From: Aquicella siphonis
GTDB taxonomy: Bacteria > Pseudomonadota > Gammaproteobacteria > DSM-16500
Direction: 5' to 3'
Assembly (NCBI RefSeq): GCF_902459485.1
Contig: NZ_LR699119.1
Coordinates: forward strand, 2,347,765-2,411,764
DNA: 64,000 nt
The first letter of the stretch is position 1. Each line of letters opens with the position of its first letter. Positions 1 through 11,627 of this stretch are shown one piece after another. The notes under the pieces were generated by a model that had not been told where the DNA came from, searched no databases, and saw only the letters and a list, made by a program, of their open reading frames with translations. The translations under genes were made by a program, and so were the position numbers.

Positions 1-1565
1 TGTAGAAGAATCGGAGTAATCAACACAACCGTTTCCGTATTCACTTGCTCAGCTGCTTTACCGCCCAAGGCTTGTGAGGTGAGGAACTGGTTAGCACCCG
101 TTCTGTTAGTAACCTGCCTGAAACCGGATAGGATCAACGTGTCTCCGGACTTGACCATGCTGCGTTGATTAAAGTGCTTTTCAGTAATGCTGGGCAGCTG
201 GATTTCGCTGTTCGTCGGACCGAATTGCTTAAAGCCGTCATTGGTTGATAAGTCTGCGTTCACAGATAAATAGATACGATCATTCAGGATCTTTGGCAGA
301 ATATACAATGTCAGGCCTGTTACAAGCATGCCAGGCGTGACCTGCGATGTCACGGTATTGGTTGTGCTTGACACACCTGGCGTGGCGGTATTTTGAATAC
401 TTGCCACATAACCTTCCGACTTGACTATACGCACCACGGAAACCTGGTTATTCAGACACAATACCCTGGGCTCTGAGACCACAGAAGTCTTGCCCTGCTG
501 GTTAAGCGCTTTTAACAGGATGGTATAAGAAGGTATGGGATTTTTACCTTCGGGCACAGTTGCTACAGTACCCAGAGTAGGAACACCTGTAGTGCTGGCA
601 CCAGATGCCGTGTTCAATGCAGTAATCGCTATGGGTGTACCGTAATTCGCATTCAGTGTGAACGGTGAATTATGGAACGCATTGGTAATAATAGCCCAGT
701 CGATGCCATAGTTATAAGCATTCTCCAGCGACACTTCCAGAACTTGCACTTTGACCAGCACTTGTTTGGAGAGGTTACTGTTAAGATTATAGATGTACTG
801 ACCAACCAGCTGCACGTTGGTAGGCCTGTCGCGTACCGTGACCGAAGTGGACGCCTGTGACACGGTCACCTTGCCATCAGCAGAAAGCATTTGCGCGATG
901 GTAGCCTGCAAATCTTTCCAGATGGATACCTTGCCGCTCAGATTGCTGTATTCGGAATCCGAAGAGTCACTCGTGGTGTAATTGGATACCTGAGCCGTTG
1001 TTCCCTGTTCTGCGGTATTGGCACCGCCGCCAGAGCTTTTCTTGCCCAGCAGGTAATCAGAGTCACCCGGCATGAAAGCGATATCAAATGTCCGTGTAAT
1101 GAAAGCCTGCCAGTAAATCATGTTGTTATTTATGCTGTAGACATAGCCTGACTTCGCAGCCAGCATGTCCAGCGCGCCCCGGATTGTGCCGGAATAATTA
1201 ATGCTAACATTTGAGGTGGGATCCATTCCTACCTGGTATTTTGTCAGCACCTTGCTGCCGGCGCCCGCTGCGATCACACGGCTGTAATAGGAAAATGGAA
1301 GCTGGTCGCCGCGAACCACGATGTGATTATTAAGCCAGGATGGTCTCTTGCTCAGACTGATAGGCGTCGTATCCACATAAAGACCTTTTTTGATCAAAAG
1401 TGGCGGCAGCGGTTTCGCCTTGTTATCTGATATGACACGCTCTTTTGCCGCTTTTATTTTCACATCAGCAATATTGCCTTCTGTCTGGTTATAGACGGGT
1501 GAATGACAGGCGGCCAACACGAATGCGGTCGATAAAAGCAAGACTATCCATTTCTTTAGCATCAT
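1..1565 (-). CDS. Type IVb pilus secretin, PilN-like lipoprotein (partial)
   Basis: Outer-membrane secretin that would form the pilus exit channel. The reading frame is open from tandem ATGs (1565 and 1562) to the window edge, about 521 codons, so the C-terminus is cut off. The first residues form a lipoprotein signal peptide with an LAAC lipobox (Cys about 20). The middle contains VLVKVQVLEVSLENAYNYG, typical of the secretin N3/secretin junction, and the last visible residues (TVVLITPIL) match the end of the secretin fold, so little is missing. AGGAAGAG precedes the start. It lies 10 bp after the TcpQ-like gene and closes the visible part of the pil operon. The lipoprotein nature and neighbours point to the R64 PilN/TcpC group rather than type IVa PilQ. 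Confidence 0.85.
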   Translation of the reverse strand, partial: MMLKKWIVLLLSTAFVLAACHSPVYNQTEGNIADVKIKAAKERVISDNKAKPLPPLLIKKGLYVDTTPISLSKRPSWLNNHIVVRGDQLPFSYYSRVIAAGAGSKVLTKYQVGMDPTSNVSINYSGTIRGALDMLAAKSGYVYSINNNMIYWQAFITRTFDIAFMPGDSDYLLGKKSSGGGANTAEQGTTAQVSNYTTSDSSDSEYSNLSGKVSIWKDLQATIAQMLSADGKVTVSQASTSVTVRDRPTNVQLVGQYIYNLNSNLSKQVLVKVQVLEVSLENAYNYGIDWAIITNAFHNSPFTLNANYGTPIAITALNTASGASTTGVPTLGTVATVPEGKNPIPSYTILLKALNQQGKTSVVSEPRVLCLNNQVSVVRIVKSEGYVASIQNTATPGVSSTTNTVTSQVTPGMLVTGLTLYILPKILNDRIYLSVNADLSTNDGFKQFGPTNSEIQLPSITEKHFNQRSMVKSGDTLILSGFRQVTNRTGANQFLTSQALGGKAAEQVNTETVVLITPILL

Positions 1566-1575
1566 TTATCTCTTC

Positions 1576-2031
1576 CTATGTTCGATATCTTGGCACAACA
1601 GCCAGTGTGCGGTTGGACATATACATTACAGCCTGCAGGGGGAAGGGTTGCAACAATTTTTCTACCACATTCGGTAAGCTGGATCCTGTGACTCTGCCAT
1701 CGAAGTTATAATCATATGGTGCCTTCCAGATGACTTTCCAGTGATAACGACCCATGATGCGCTCGAGATTTTCTTTGAGGGAGCCACTGATGCTGACTGC
1801 GTATATTGCCGCAGGTTGCCCCAGATCCGCATATTGGTTTGGAAATGCAGAGCTGCTATAGGCAGATGGCAGGAATGCGGTATTTTGCTGATTACCGGCT
1901 TGAAAAAATGGTTCTCGGGGAATCGCTGATTCAGGCTTTGAAACTTCCCAGCCTGCTGTGGCATGCAGCGGAATAACACATAGGAACAAACTTGCTAATA
2001 ACACGTGTATCTTCATGATCCGGCATTTCAT
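1576..2031 (-). CDS. TcpQ/PilL-like pilus accessory protein
   Basis: Small exported protein of 151 residues. After a signal peptide (hydrophobic stretch about residues 8-25, Ala-rich end) comes a low-complexity linker and then a C-terminal domain, about residues 85-151, with SLKENLERIMGRYHWKVIW and LQAVMYMSNRTLAVVPR, the pattern of the TcpQ C-terminal domain that partners the secretin in type IVb pili. GGAG lies 7 nt before the first ATG and supports start 2031; an internal ATG at 2016 is less well placed. Its position immediately before the secretin gene fits a role in secretin stability or outer-membrane assembly. The family assignment is by motif resemblance only. Confidence 0.7.
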   Translation of the reverse strand: MKCRIMKIHVLLASLFLCVIPLHATAGWEVSKPESAIPREPFFQAGNQQNTAFLPSAYSSSAFPNQYADLGQPAAIYAVSISGSLKENLERIMGRYHWKVIWKAPYDYNFDGRVTGSSLPNVVEKLLQPFPLQAVMYMSNRTLAVVPRYRT

Positions 2032-2134
2032 CCTTTATCTCCATGTTCCCTATGCCCAAGATATCTTGAAAAATTTTAGTTATCAAGTATAAGAGATATA
2101 AAAAAAAATGTGTAAGGGTTTTTTTCACCTTTCA

Positions 2135-3076
2135 TTAATTACTATAAATTGTAAATCCAGACCCAGCGGGTTCATTTGAACTCGAGCAGCGGGTCAAGGC
2201 CATGATAGTCTGTTTTTCTCCCCAGCCGCTGATTGTGTTGTCAATTTGGCCTTTTTCAGTGACAACCTGCAGACAGACACGCCAGTAGGTACCGCCGGAA
2301 ATACCGCCGGAACAAGTATGAGGAGGACCGCCGCCTCCGCTTGCGCATTCTCCAGGCGTGGCGCTTGGGCCAATGGCATAAGCAGTAAAACTCGATATGG
2401 GAAAGACCTGGTTAAGATCGGACGATTCGTCTGTGCCGCTGATTTGCACCGGCGCCACTAATATTTGCGGCACCATGGTCGTGCCTGTCTTGTCCACTGT
2501 GCATTCCGGCACGGGCACACAGGCGCCGTGGTGATACAACCCGCCAAAATTCACCGCCGAGGCATTATTCAGATTATAACCAGGTATATTCACGGCAGCC
2601 ACGATATAACACGACGTATCCGCACTCGTACAAGGTGAGGCCGCCGAGGGCGGCGCGCCGCTGCCGTCATTAGAGGTATAGGCAAAGGGCAGGGTACCGG
2701 CAATCACCGACGCGGCGGCGAATGCGCCTTTTGCGCTGACCGTATTAACACGGGTATAAACATAAAAAAGCTTGGGATTGCTCGCACTGTCTATCGCGTA
2801 ATCATTTCCCCAGGGATTTTTCAGTGTCACTGACACTGGCGGAAGATAAGTGCCTTGTAAATCACTTAACGCCGTGGGCCAGTGTCCTTCCTGAACATAA
2901 TAAGACAAGCCTGCATTCAGGATTTGCTGCATCTGCGTGGTGGTCCTGTCCATGCGCAATTGCAGAGCGCGCTGCTGCACGTAGCCTACACTCGCGAAAA
3001 TGATAATGCTGATAATAACCAGCACCAGCAGAATTTCTATCAGGGTAAAACCGGTTACATTTTTTCGCGCCTTCAT
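2135..3076 (-). CDS. Type IV prepilin-like protein (large pilin, possible PilV/minor pilin)
   Basis: About 313 residues with a class III (prepilin) signal: short basic leader MKARKNVTG, then FTLIEILLVLVIISII, so cleavage is expected after Gly9 with the conserved Glu at +5. The rest is a large periplasmic globular domain with paired cysteines, much longer than a standard major pilin and suggestive of a minor or tip pilin. I chose ATG 3076 over an upstream GTG (3085) because AAAAGG lies 8 nt before it. It follows the other prepilin gene by 12 bp in the same operon. A prepilin peptidase is not in the window. Confidence 0.8.
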   Translation of the reverse strand: MKARKNVTGFTLIEILLVLVIISIIIFASVGYVQQRALQLRMDRTTTQMQQILNAGLSYYVQEGHWPTALSDLQGTYLPPVSVTLKNPWGNDYAIDSASNPKLFYVYTRVNTVSAKGAFAAASVIAGTLPFAYTSNDGSGAPPSAASPCTSADTSCYIVAAVNIPGYNLNNASAVNFGGLYHHGACVPVPECTVDKTGTTMVPQILVAPVQISGTDESSDLNQVFPISSFTAYAIGPSATPGECASGGGGPPHTCSGGISGGTYWRVCLQVVTEKGQIDNTISGWGEKQTIMALTRCSSSNEPAGSGFTIYSN

Positions 3077-3088
3077 GTTTATCACCTT

Positions 3089-3898
3089 TTAATTACCGCA
3101 TAAGTAATATTGATAGGGTAATGAGCTGCCATCCGTCAAATTCAAAATGGGAGCGGTTGTATACATCTGGGTAAACTGACTCACTGTAGGCATGGTTACC
3201 CAGTAATCAGACACAAATTTGGCGTTTCCGCTGGAAGGAAGTTTTTCCCAGACAACAAATGTGCCTGTATTACCACTGGTACTGCAGGGCACAACCGTAC
3301 TGCCCGACATGGTCGAGAGACAGTCTCCAGCCAACAGATTCAAATACAGCTTGGCTTCTGTAGGGGTAGGATTATTCAGCTGCACGGCAACCTGTGCTTT
3401 CCAGGTGATGATTTTGCCGACGCCGCGCGGATCCGTGCAATTAGGGGGAAGAGGGGTTGTCGCATTGGTACCGGCCATGCAAGTCTGCCTGTCCTGCGGC
3501 GGATCAAACCGGTTGAATTGCGCCACATACCCATTGGTACCGGCGCCAGTAGGTTTGACTATCGGATTTCTCGGCATGGGCGTGGTCAGAAATCCATTAT
3601 CGATCAGATCCGTCGAGATGGAAATGGGTAAGGGATTGGGCGGTGATATAGCTTGATTCAATGTGCCTGCGACCATTTGATAACTCCCGTCCGTCGTTCC
3701 ATAACAATTCATCCTGTAATACGATGACATGGCCTGAAAGATGGTATCGACGTTGGCTTGTACTTGCAGCGCATCGGCATCACGGCGGTAAGTAAGGTAT
3801 TGCTGGATACTCATGTAAAGAATCGCCGCACCGATCACAATGACCAGCATGACTTCCAGAAGCGTGGCACCCGATTGAAACTTTTTCATCGACCTCAC
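3089..3898 (-). CDS. Type IV prepilin-like protein
   Basis: 269-residue prepilin. Leader MRSMKKFQSG is followed by ATLLEVMLVIVIGAAILY, with Glu at +5 of the mature form, so it should be processed by a prepilin peptidase and held in the inner membrane before assembly. The first mature residue is Ala rather than the Phe/Met usual in type IVa pilins. The C-terminal domain contains several cysteines (for example CYG and the final CGN). The start is a GTG with AGAGG 7 nt upstream; an in-frame ATG lies three codons later. Whether this or the next gene encodes the major subunit cannot be told from sequence. Confidence 0.8.
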   Translation of the reverse strand: MRSMKKFQSGATLLEVMLVIVIGAAILYMSIQQYLTYRRDADALQVQANVDTIFQAMSSYYRMNCYGTTDGSYQMVAGTLNQAISPPNPLPISISTDLIDNGFLTTPMPRNPIVKPTGAGTNGYVAQFNRFDPPQDRQTCMAGTNATTPLPPNCTDPRGVGKIITWKAQVAVQLNNPTPTEAKLYLNLLAGDCLSTMSGSTVVPCSTSGNTGTFVVWEKLPSSGNAKFVSDYWVTMPTVSQFTQMYTTAPILNLTDGSSLPYQYYLCGN

Positions 3899-3915
3899 AA
3901 CCAGACCTCTGCTAA

Positions 3916-4977
3916 TTACGCTGCCAGTGACATACCTGTCAAATATATACCCTGAATGATCACAATAATCAAAATACCGCCTACAGCCAGGAAAATACCA
4001 CCGACAATACGGGCGATGAATTTTAGTGTTTGCGTGGCCTGTTCGGTTCCGCGTATGCCCATGCGGATCAGACCATGCTCAAAACCTTTTACTTCCGCCA
4101 TGACGCGCAAGCGCATGAGATCATTTTCATCCACCAGTCCCGTTGCAAGCACATCCGCGATATTGGTTTTACCCATGCTGAGCAAATGTTCCATTTTCGA
4201 AAGATGAGTGAGCATATAGGGGTTGGCCTGATACTGCATCACCTTGATAGCTGACTTGAAGACAACGCCGTTCGCTACCAGAAGACCCAGCGTTTCCAGA
4301 AGCCGCGCGGACGCAAGCCGTCGGTAAAATGAAAATGGAGGAATCTTGTCAAGAGAAGACCGCAACTCGCCCGTATAGTTAGACATCAGACGTTTGAAAA
4401 TGACCATGACGGCCACCACCACCACTATTGATACCCACCAGTACGACTGAATGATGCCCGCGATATGCACCAGCCTTTGACCCGCGTCCGGCCATTGCGC
4501 TATGGGCTTGATCATTTCAAACTGCGTAAACACCGATCTTTTCAGATAAAGGATCACAACGCAGGCGATCACGATAACCAGCAAGGGATAAGAAACAGCG
4601 CCTACGAACGCGCCTATGGCCACGCCTTGCTGCGACAGCATATTGATGGCTGATTTGATGGTCTGGGCAAGTGCGCCGCCCGATTCACCGACGCGGATAA
4701 TTTCAACCACATTCATGGAAAACCACTCCCGCATACCTTCAGCCAGCGGCTGGCCTTCGCCGATTTTTTGCGAGAGAGAAAGCGCGACTTCGCGTGTTAA
4801 CCCTTTTGTCACCTGGCTCATCATATCCACCGCGCGGTTCGCGGGAATACCATCATTGATCAGGAGATACAAGTCTTCCAGAAAAGCAAGCTGCTGCTTG
4901 TTGCCGAATTGCCAGTGCTTAAATGCTAAAGTTACTTTCGCTATCTGTTCATTCAATGAATTTAATGTAAATTCCAT
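3916..4977 (-). CDS. Type IV pilus inner-membrane platform protein (PilR/TcpE, GspF family)
   Basis: 353-residue polytopic protein of the GspF/PilC family that couples the assembly ATPase to the pilins. Two T2SSF-type repeats can be seen, each with the FL.DL.LLI.DG.P and G..L..A or LG.LVANGVVF patterns, and three membrane segments (about residues 125-150, 180-200 and 325-350). It follows the ATPase gene by 11 bp and precedes the prepilin genes, the same order as pilQ-pilR-pilS of R64-type pili. Length is typical. Confidence 0.85.
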   Translation of the reverse strand: MEFTLNSLNEQIAKVTLAFKHWQFGNKQQLAFLEDLYLLINDGIPANRAVDMMSQVTKGLTREVALSLSQKIGEGQPLAEGMREWFSMNVVEIIRVGESGGALAQTIKSAINMLSQQGVAIGAFVGAVSYPLLVIVIACVVILYLKRSVFTQFEMIKPIAQWPDAGQRLVHIAGIIQSYWWVSIVVVVAVMVIFKRLMSNYTGELRSSLDKIPPFSFYRRLASARLLETLGLLVANGVVFKSAIKVMQYQANPYMLTHLSKMEHLLSMGKTNIADVLATGLVDENDLMRLRVMAEVKGFEHGLIRMGIRGTEQATQTLKFIARIVGGIFLAVGGILIIVIIQGIYLTGMSLAA

Positions 4978-4988
4978 AACAGTGCTCT

Positions 4989-6593
4989 CTATGAGTACTT
5001 AAACGTCCTTGATTGAGTAGCCGGGTTAATGGGCCCCACCACTTTTTCCGCATCGAATGGATCACACACTCCGGCCTGAATCAAATCGATAGCCCTGTCG
5101 CGAAAATCCATCCAGCCATTTTCCTTTAAATATTTCTCCCAGTTTAGAGTATCGCATTTTTGAATGAATTGCCTACCATCTTCATCTACCCAAATCACTT
5201 CTGCAACCACAATACGTCCGCCCACACCAGAACGGTTGCATTTGGGACATCCATTGCCGCGCGCCTTGGCGCGATCCAGAATATCCTTCCCCAGCACCGC
5301 TTCCCAGTCAGCCATATAAGGCTGGTGACGCTCAGAAGTTCTAAGCGGGATGGCGCAGCCATCACACACTTTTGCAATCAGACGTTGGCACATCAGACAA
5401 CGTAACACACTGCTGTCGCTCAAAAGGACAGGGGAAACACCCATATCAACCAGACGGGTGACGATTGCCGTCGCACGGTTCGTGTGTAACGTGGTCAACA
5501 CCAAGTGACCGGTGATAGACGCCCGCACCATCACGTGAGCCGTATCCTCATCGCGCATTTCCCCGAGGATGATGACGTCCGGGTCCATACGCAAGGCGGC
5601 GCGGCCCATGCTCGCGAAACTGCGGTCTTCCTTTTCCGTGTTCACAGGGACTTGCGTCGCTTCTTCAACGACTTTTTCAACCGGGTCTTCAATGGAGTAT
5701 AACTTCTGTGTGCTTTCCACCATTTCCATACAGCTGGCCAGTGTTGTCGTTTTACCAGACCCCGTGGGCCCCGCGACAATAATCGCGCCAAACGGAAGTT
5801 TCATCGCCATTTTGATGATATCAATCTGCTTTTGCGTATATCCCAGCTGATCCAACTGTTTGGTGCGTTCTTCGCCTGTCGCAAGAATACGCATGACCAT
5901 GTCGAAACCGCCGTGTGCCGGCACGCTCGCGAGACGAAGACGGATATCCTTGCCCTGCATCTTCAAAGGCATGGATGCGTCCTGCGGAATCAGGGGGTTG
6001 AAATGTGAAGTGGCATGGTCTGTTTCCTTGTTAAAAGCAACCGAGGCGATTTCACGCCCGAGTTTTTCAGACCATTCCGCATACACTCTTAACTCACCGT
6101 GTTGGCGCATGCGGATTTTGGTATATGTCTGCCGTACCTGAATATGGATATCACTGACATTTTGTCTGACTGCTTCGAACACCAGTTCACGCAAATGGCG
6201 TTGCTGGTCACTGAAAGAAACAGTGGTTTCCCCTTTGTGTTTCTTTAAATCTTCTTCTTCTTCGCCGCTTGCCAATAACAGACTGAGCAAGGACTCATTG
6301 GCGGCATAAACCTGCCCGGGATGGATACCCTTGCTAAGCAGCAGTGATTTACAATTTTGCACGGTCCGGGAAGTAGGATCGGCAGATAAAATGGTCGCGC
6401 TCTTGAGAACAACAATATTCGCCTGTTCTTTACACCAGGCGAACATTTCATCCATGATCTTGTCCTTGGCGTCAATATCAGCGGGACTGGTGATAATTTT
6501 TGTTTTCGTCGCAGCAGCATATTGTTCACGCAAACCCTGTAATGCACTCTGAATCTGCTGCTCATCTCTTGGTGGGGAAGAAACTTCTGCCAT
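4989..6593 (-). CDS. Type IV pilus assembly ATPase (PilQ/GspE family)
   Basis: Cytoplasmic secretion ATPase that powers pilus assembly. About 534 residues when started at ATG 6593, which has GAGG 5 nt upstream; an earlier ATG at 6617 would add 8 residues but has a poor ribosome site. Visible motifs are Walker A GPTGSGKTTTLAS, the Asp box, Walker B region DPDVIILGEMRD and His box TGHLVLTTLHTN. A tetracysteine zinc site (CLMC, CDGC, CPKC region) lies in the C-terminal part, as in GspE/PilB ATPases. It is the first gene of the visible pilus operon. Confidence 0.9.
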   Translation of the reverse strand: MAEVSSPPRDEQQIQSALQGLREQYAAATKTKIITSPADIDAKDKIMDEMFAWCKEQANIVVLKSATILSADPTSRTVQNCKSLLLSKGIHPGQVYAANESLLSLLLASGEEEEDLKKHKGETTVSFSDQQRHLRELVFEAVRQNVSDIHIQVRQTYTKIRMRQHGELRVYAEWSEKLGREIASVAFNKETDHATSHFNPLIPQDASMPLKMQGKDIRLRLASVPAHGGFDMVMRILATGEERTKQLDQLGYTQKQIDIIKMAMKLPFGAIIVAGPTGSGKTTTLASCMEMVESTQKLYSIEDPVEKVVEEATQVPVNTEKEDRSFASMGRAALRMDPDVIILGEMRDEDTAHVMVRASITGHLVLTTLHTNRATAIVTRLVDMGVSPVLLSDSSVLRCLMCQRLIAKVCDGCAIPLRTSERHQPYMADWEAVLGKDILDRAKARGNGCPKCNRSGVGGRIVVAEVIWVDEDGRQFIQKCDTLNWEKYLKENGWMDFRDRAIDLIQAGVCDPFDAEKVVGPINPATQSRTFKYS

Positions 6594-6654
6594 ACTGACC
6601 TCGCTTGGATAAATCATTACTTAAAATTTGAGCATATCAAAAAAGCCTATTTTC

Positions 6655-6660
6655 ATTATA
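6655..6660 (-). promoter_or_regulatory. Candidate -10 element for the pil operon
   Basis: A perfect TATAAT on the minus strand about 60 bp before the ATPase start. No convincing -35 hexamer lies 16-18 bp upstream, so an activator may be needed, or the match is chance in AT-rich sequence. Confidence 0.3.
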
Positions 6661-6793
6661 GATGCTTTTACGTATCCTCGCTGGGGAATGGATAATATAT
6701 GGGTAAGCAATGGTCTATTACGCAATAATTGGATATTTATTGAATGTTATCAATAAGCTGTGTCTGCGAGCATTTATTTAAAGCTTTCGGAAG

Positions 6794-6835
6794 GCTTCTT
6801 TTTACAGGCATGCGGGCCTGCCTGTAAAAAGAAGC
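6794..6835. terminator. Inverted repeat downstream of gyrB
   Basis: A perfect 15-bp stem (6794-6808 with 6821-6835) and a 12-nt loop, 29 bp past the gyrB stop. The stem itself carries A5/T5 runs but there is no T-tract after it on either strand, so it may be a processing or stability hairpin as much as an intrinsic terminator. Confidence 0.55.
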
Positions 6836-6863
6836 TATAGGGTTACAATGAAAAGGGCTGATT

Positions 6864-9293
<2,430 letters not shown>

Positions 9294-9345
9294 CTAAGTC
9301 ATATTTTAACGCAGCACCTTCAGCACAGCGCCTTTTGTTACCCAA

Positions 9346-10455
9346 TCAGGACTGGCTCATTGTCAAGTCAGTGACACTACCATGTTTCACGTGGAACACT
9401 TTTATAGGCACCGCTAATCTGTCGCCCATTATGGTTTCAATGGTCTCTCTTTCTATTGCTGTGACAAAAATCTGTGTATGCTGTCTGGAGAGCAGCGTAA
9501 TCAGCTTCTGCCTGCTTGGTAAATCCAGCTCGGCAGGCAGGTCATCTACCAGGTAAATAATGCTCTTATTTGCCTGCTCCGCTAACAACTTACCCTGGGC
9601 AATTATCATAGCACAAATCAGTAATTTTTGCTGTCCTCTGGATAAAAAATGCTTCACTGGGATCCCATCAATGGTGATATCCAAATCAGCCCGGTGCGGC
9701 CCATGCAAGGTATGGCCTGCGCGAATTTCCTCCAGATATCCCTCTTTCAAAATCTCAAGATAATCTCTGTCTTCGCGCCAGCCGGGTTGATACGCAAATG
9801 CCAATGTAGACATAGCCAGCAATTCCTGCGCCAACTCGGAAACCAGGGGCATAAGATGATTCACATATCTCCGCCGTAGCTCGTCAAGTACCATGGCGTG
9901 CCGGGCCAACTCATCCGACCAGGCATCCAGCTCGCTACGGGGGCGTCTGTCTCGCAAAAGAACATTTCTCTGCTTGATAACGCGTTCAAATTGACGCCAA
10001 CAGGTAATAAAGCTATCTGATTGATAAAACAAACCCCAATCCAGAAATTTCCGTCGAAAAGCCGGGCCGGATTCGAATAAATTGTGGGATTGGGAATTAA
10101 TAAGCCGGATTGGCAAATATGCAGCCAGCTCCATAATGCCAGATGCATCTCTTTCTGCCACCCGCAACCGGGTCGTTCCGTGAATATCCCGCTCTATCCC
10201 CACGGGCACTTGCCGCTGCATTTCGCTAACTATATGAGAAAAAATAGAAAATTTATCAGCCTCCTGGCGTATCAGCCGTGCGCCGGTTGAGGTGCGAAAG
10301 GAACGTCCCAAACCTAAGCAGTAAATGGCCTCTAGCAGGCTGGTCTTGCCGCTGCCGTTATTACCGCAAATGACATTCAGACCTGCATGACAAGGCACCA
10401 AATCAACCGCTTCCAGGTTACGGAAATTAGTGATGCGTAACAACGCGATAGTCAT
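9346..10455 (-). CDS. recF: DNA replication and repair protein RecF
   Basis: 369-residue SMC-like ATPase that helps load RecA at gaps through RecR. Walker A is GNNGSGKTS near residue 30; the signature SRGQQKLLICAMI and Walker B IYLVDDLPAELD are present. GGAG lies 8 nt before the ATG. It starts 51 bp after the dnaN stop and is probably co-transcribed with dnaN and gyrB. Length is normal for the family. Confidence 0.96.
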   Translation of the reverse strand: MTIALLRITNFRNLEAVDLVPCHAGLNVICGNNGSGKTSLLEAIYCLGLGRSFRTSTGARLIRQEADKFSIFSHIVSEMQRQVPVGIERDIHGTTRLRVAERDASGIMELAAYLPIRLINSQSHNLFESGPAFRRKFLDWGLFYQSDSFITCWRQFERVIKQRNVLLRDRRPRSELDAWSDELARHAMVLDELRRRYVNHLMPLVSELAQELLAMSTLAFAYQPGWREDRDYLEILKEGYLEEIRAGHTLHGPHRADLDITIDGIPVKHFLSRGQQKLLICAMIIAQGKLLAEQANKSIIYLVDDLPAELDLPSRQKLITLLSRQHTQIFVTAIERETIETIMGDRLAVPIKVFHVKHGSVTDLTMSQS

Positions 10456-10506
10456 GCCGGTATCTCCTGGTAACGGTGACCCGGCAGCAAAAGCAGCAGC
10501 AAGAGC

Positions 10507-11610
10507 TTATAAGCGCATGGGCATGACGACATATAGGCTGTGATCGCCTTCCGCAGGCTCTATGAGTACGCCGTCATTCGGGCTGGTAAAAACACATCGT
10601 ATGGCCTTGGTGGTGATCGCAGACACAACATCCAGTAAATAAGCCACGTTAAAGCCGATTTCCATGTTATTACCGGCGTATTCCAGTGTCACGGCTTCCT
10701 CAGCGTGCTCCTGATCAGAATTATTGGCCGTGATACGCAGCTTGCTGGGCTCGAGTTGGAACCTGACGCCACGGAATTTTTCATTGGAAAGAATGGAAGC
10801 ACGGGTCAAGGCCTGCTTAATGGATTCGCGATCACCCAGTGCAGTCGTGGTACCTTTAGGGATAAGCCTGTTATAGTCTGGATATTGCGCATTAATTAGT
10901 TTTGTGGTGAATATAAAGTCTGGCGTGACGAACCGGGCCCGGTTTTCCCCTATATGCAGCGTGATATCGCTATCCATATCGCCGCCCAGCAAGCGTATCA
11001 ATTCCAGCACGCTTTTACGCGGCAGGATGATGCGCGCCTCGACATTGCCTATGGCTTCATCATGAAGAGAAGAGAGGGCAAGGCGGTGACCATCGGCCGC
11101 CACACACTTGATGGATTGCTGGCCAATATCGAGAAACGCGCCATTCAGATAATGGCGTACATCCTGCTGGCCCATGGCAAAATACGTTTTGGTCAGCAGG
11201 TTCTTGAGACTGTTTTGCCTGATGGTAAATTCCGATGCGTACTGGCTGTCTTCCAGACTGGGAAAATCCTGCGCTGGCAGTGTATTCAACATGAAACAGC
11301 TTTCCCCGGCGCGCACCACCAGATAATTCTTCTCCAGTGACAGACGCAAGGCGCTGCCTTCAGGCAGGGTACGGCAAATATCAAATAACTTGCGCGCCGA
11401 AACCGTCGCGACACCGTCAGCAGACTGGTTTTCTATGCGCACAAAGCCGACCAGTTCAATTTCCAAGTCTGTTCCCGTCAACAACAAACGGCCGTCTCTG
11501 ATAGTCAACAAGACATTGGACAAAATGGGAAGGGTCTGTTTTCTTTCCACAACCCCGCTGACCGCCTGCAGTGGTTTTAACAGTGCTTCACGTTGAACAA
11601 CGATATCCAT
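10507..11610 (-). CDS. dnaN: DNA polymerase III beta sliding clamp
   Basis: 367-residue processivity clamp with three clamp folds. Recognised by the N-terminus (VQREALLKPLQAVSGVVERK, LPILSNVLL), by the central PDYNRLIPKG segment, and by the C-terminal SLYVVMPMRL, which matches the E. coli YVVMPMRL ending. It starts 17 bp after the dnaA stop, so the two genes form one transcription unit. Confidence 0.98.
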   Translation of the reverse strand: MDIVVQREALLKPLQAVSGVVERKQTLPILSNVLLTIRDGRLLLTGTDLEIELVGFVRIENQSADGVATVSARKLFDICRTLPEGSALRLSLEKNYLVVRAGESCFMLNTLPAQDFPSLEDSQYASEFTIRQNSLKNLLTKTYFAMGQQDVRHYLNGAFLDIGQQSIKCVAADGHRLALSSLHDEAIGNVEARIILPRKSVLELIRLLGGDMDSDITLHIGENRARFVTPDFIFTTKLINAQYPDYNRLIPKGTTTALGDRESIKQALTRASILSNEKFRGVRFQLEPSKLRITANNSDQEHAEEAVTLEYAGNNMEIGFNVAYLLDVVSAITTKAIRCVFTSPNDGVLIEPAEGDHSLYVVMPMRL

Positions 11611-11627
11611 GGCGTTACTCTCTTAGC

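Noticed and set aside
672..1151. Plus-strand open frames in the first 2 kb
   Set aside because: They are antisense to the secretin gene, whose minus-strand frame carries clear secretin motifs.
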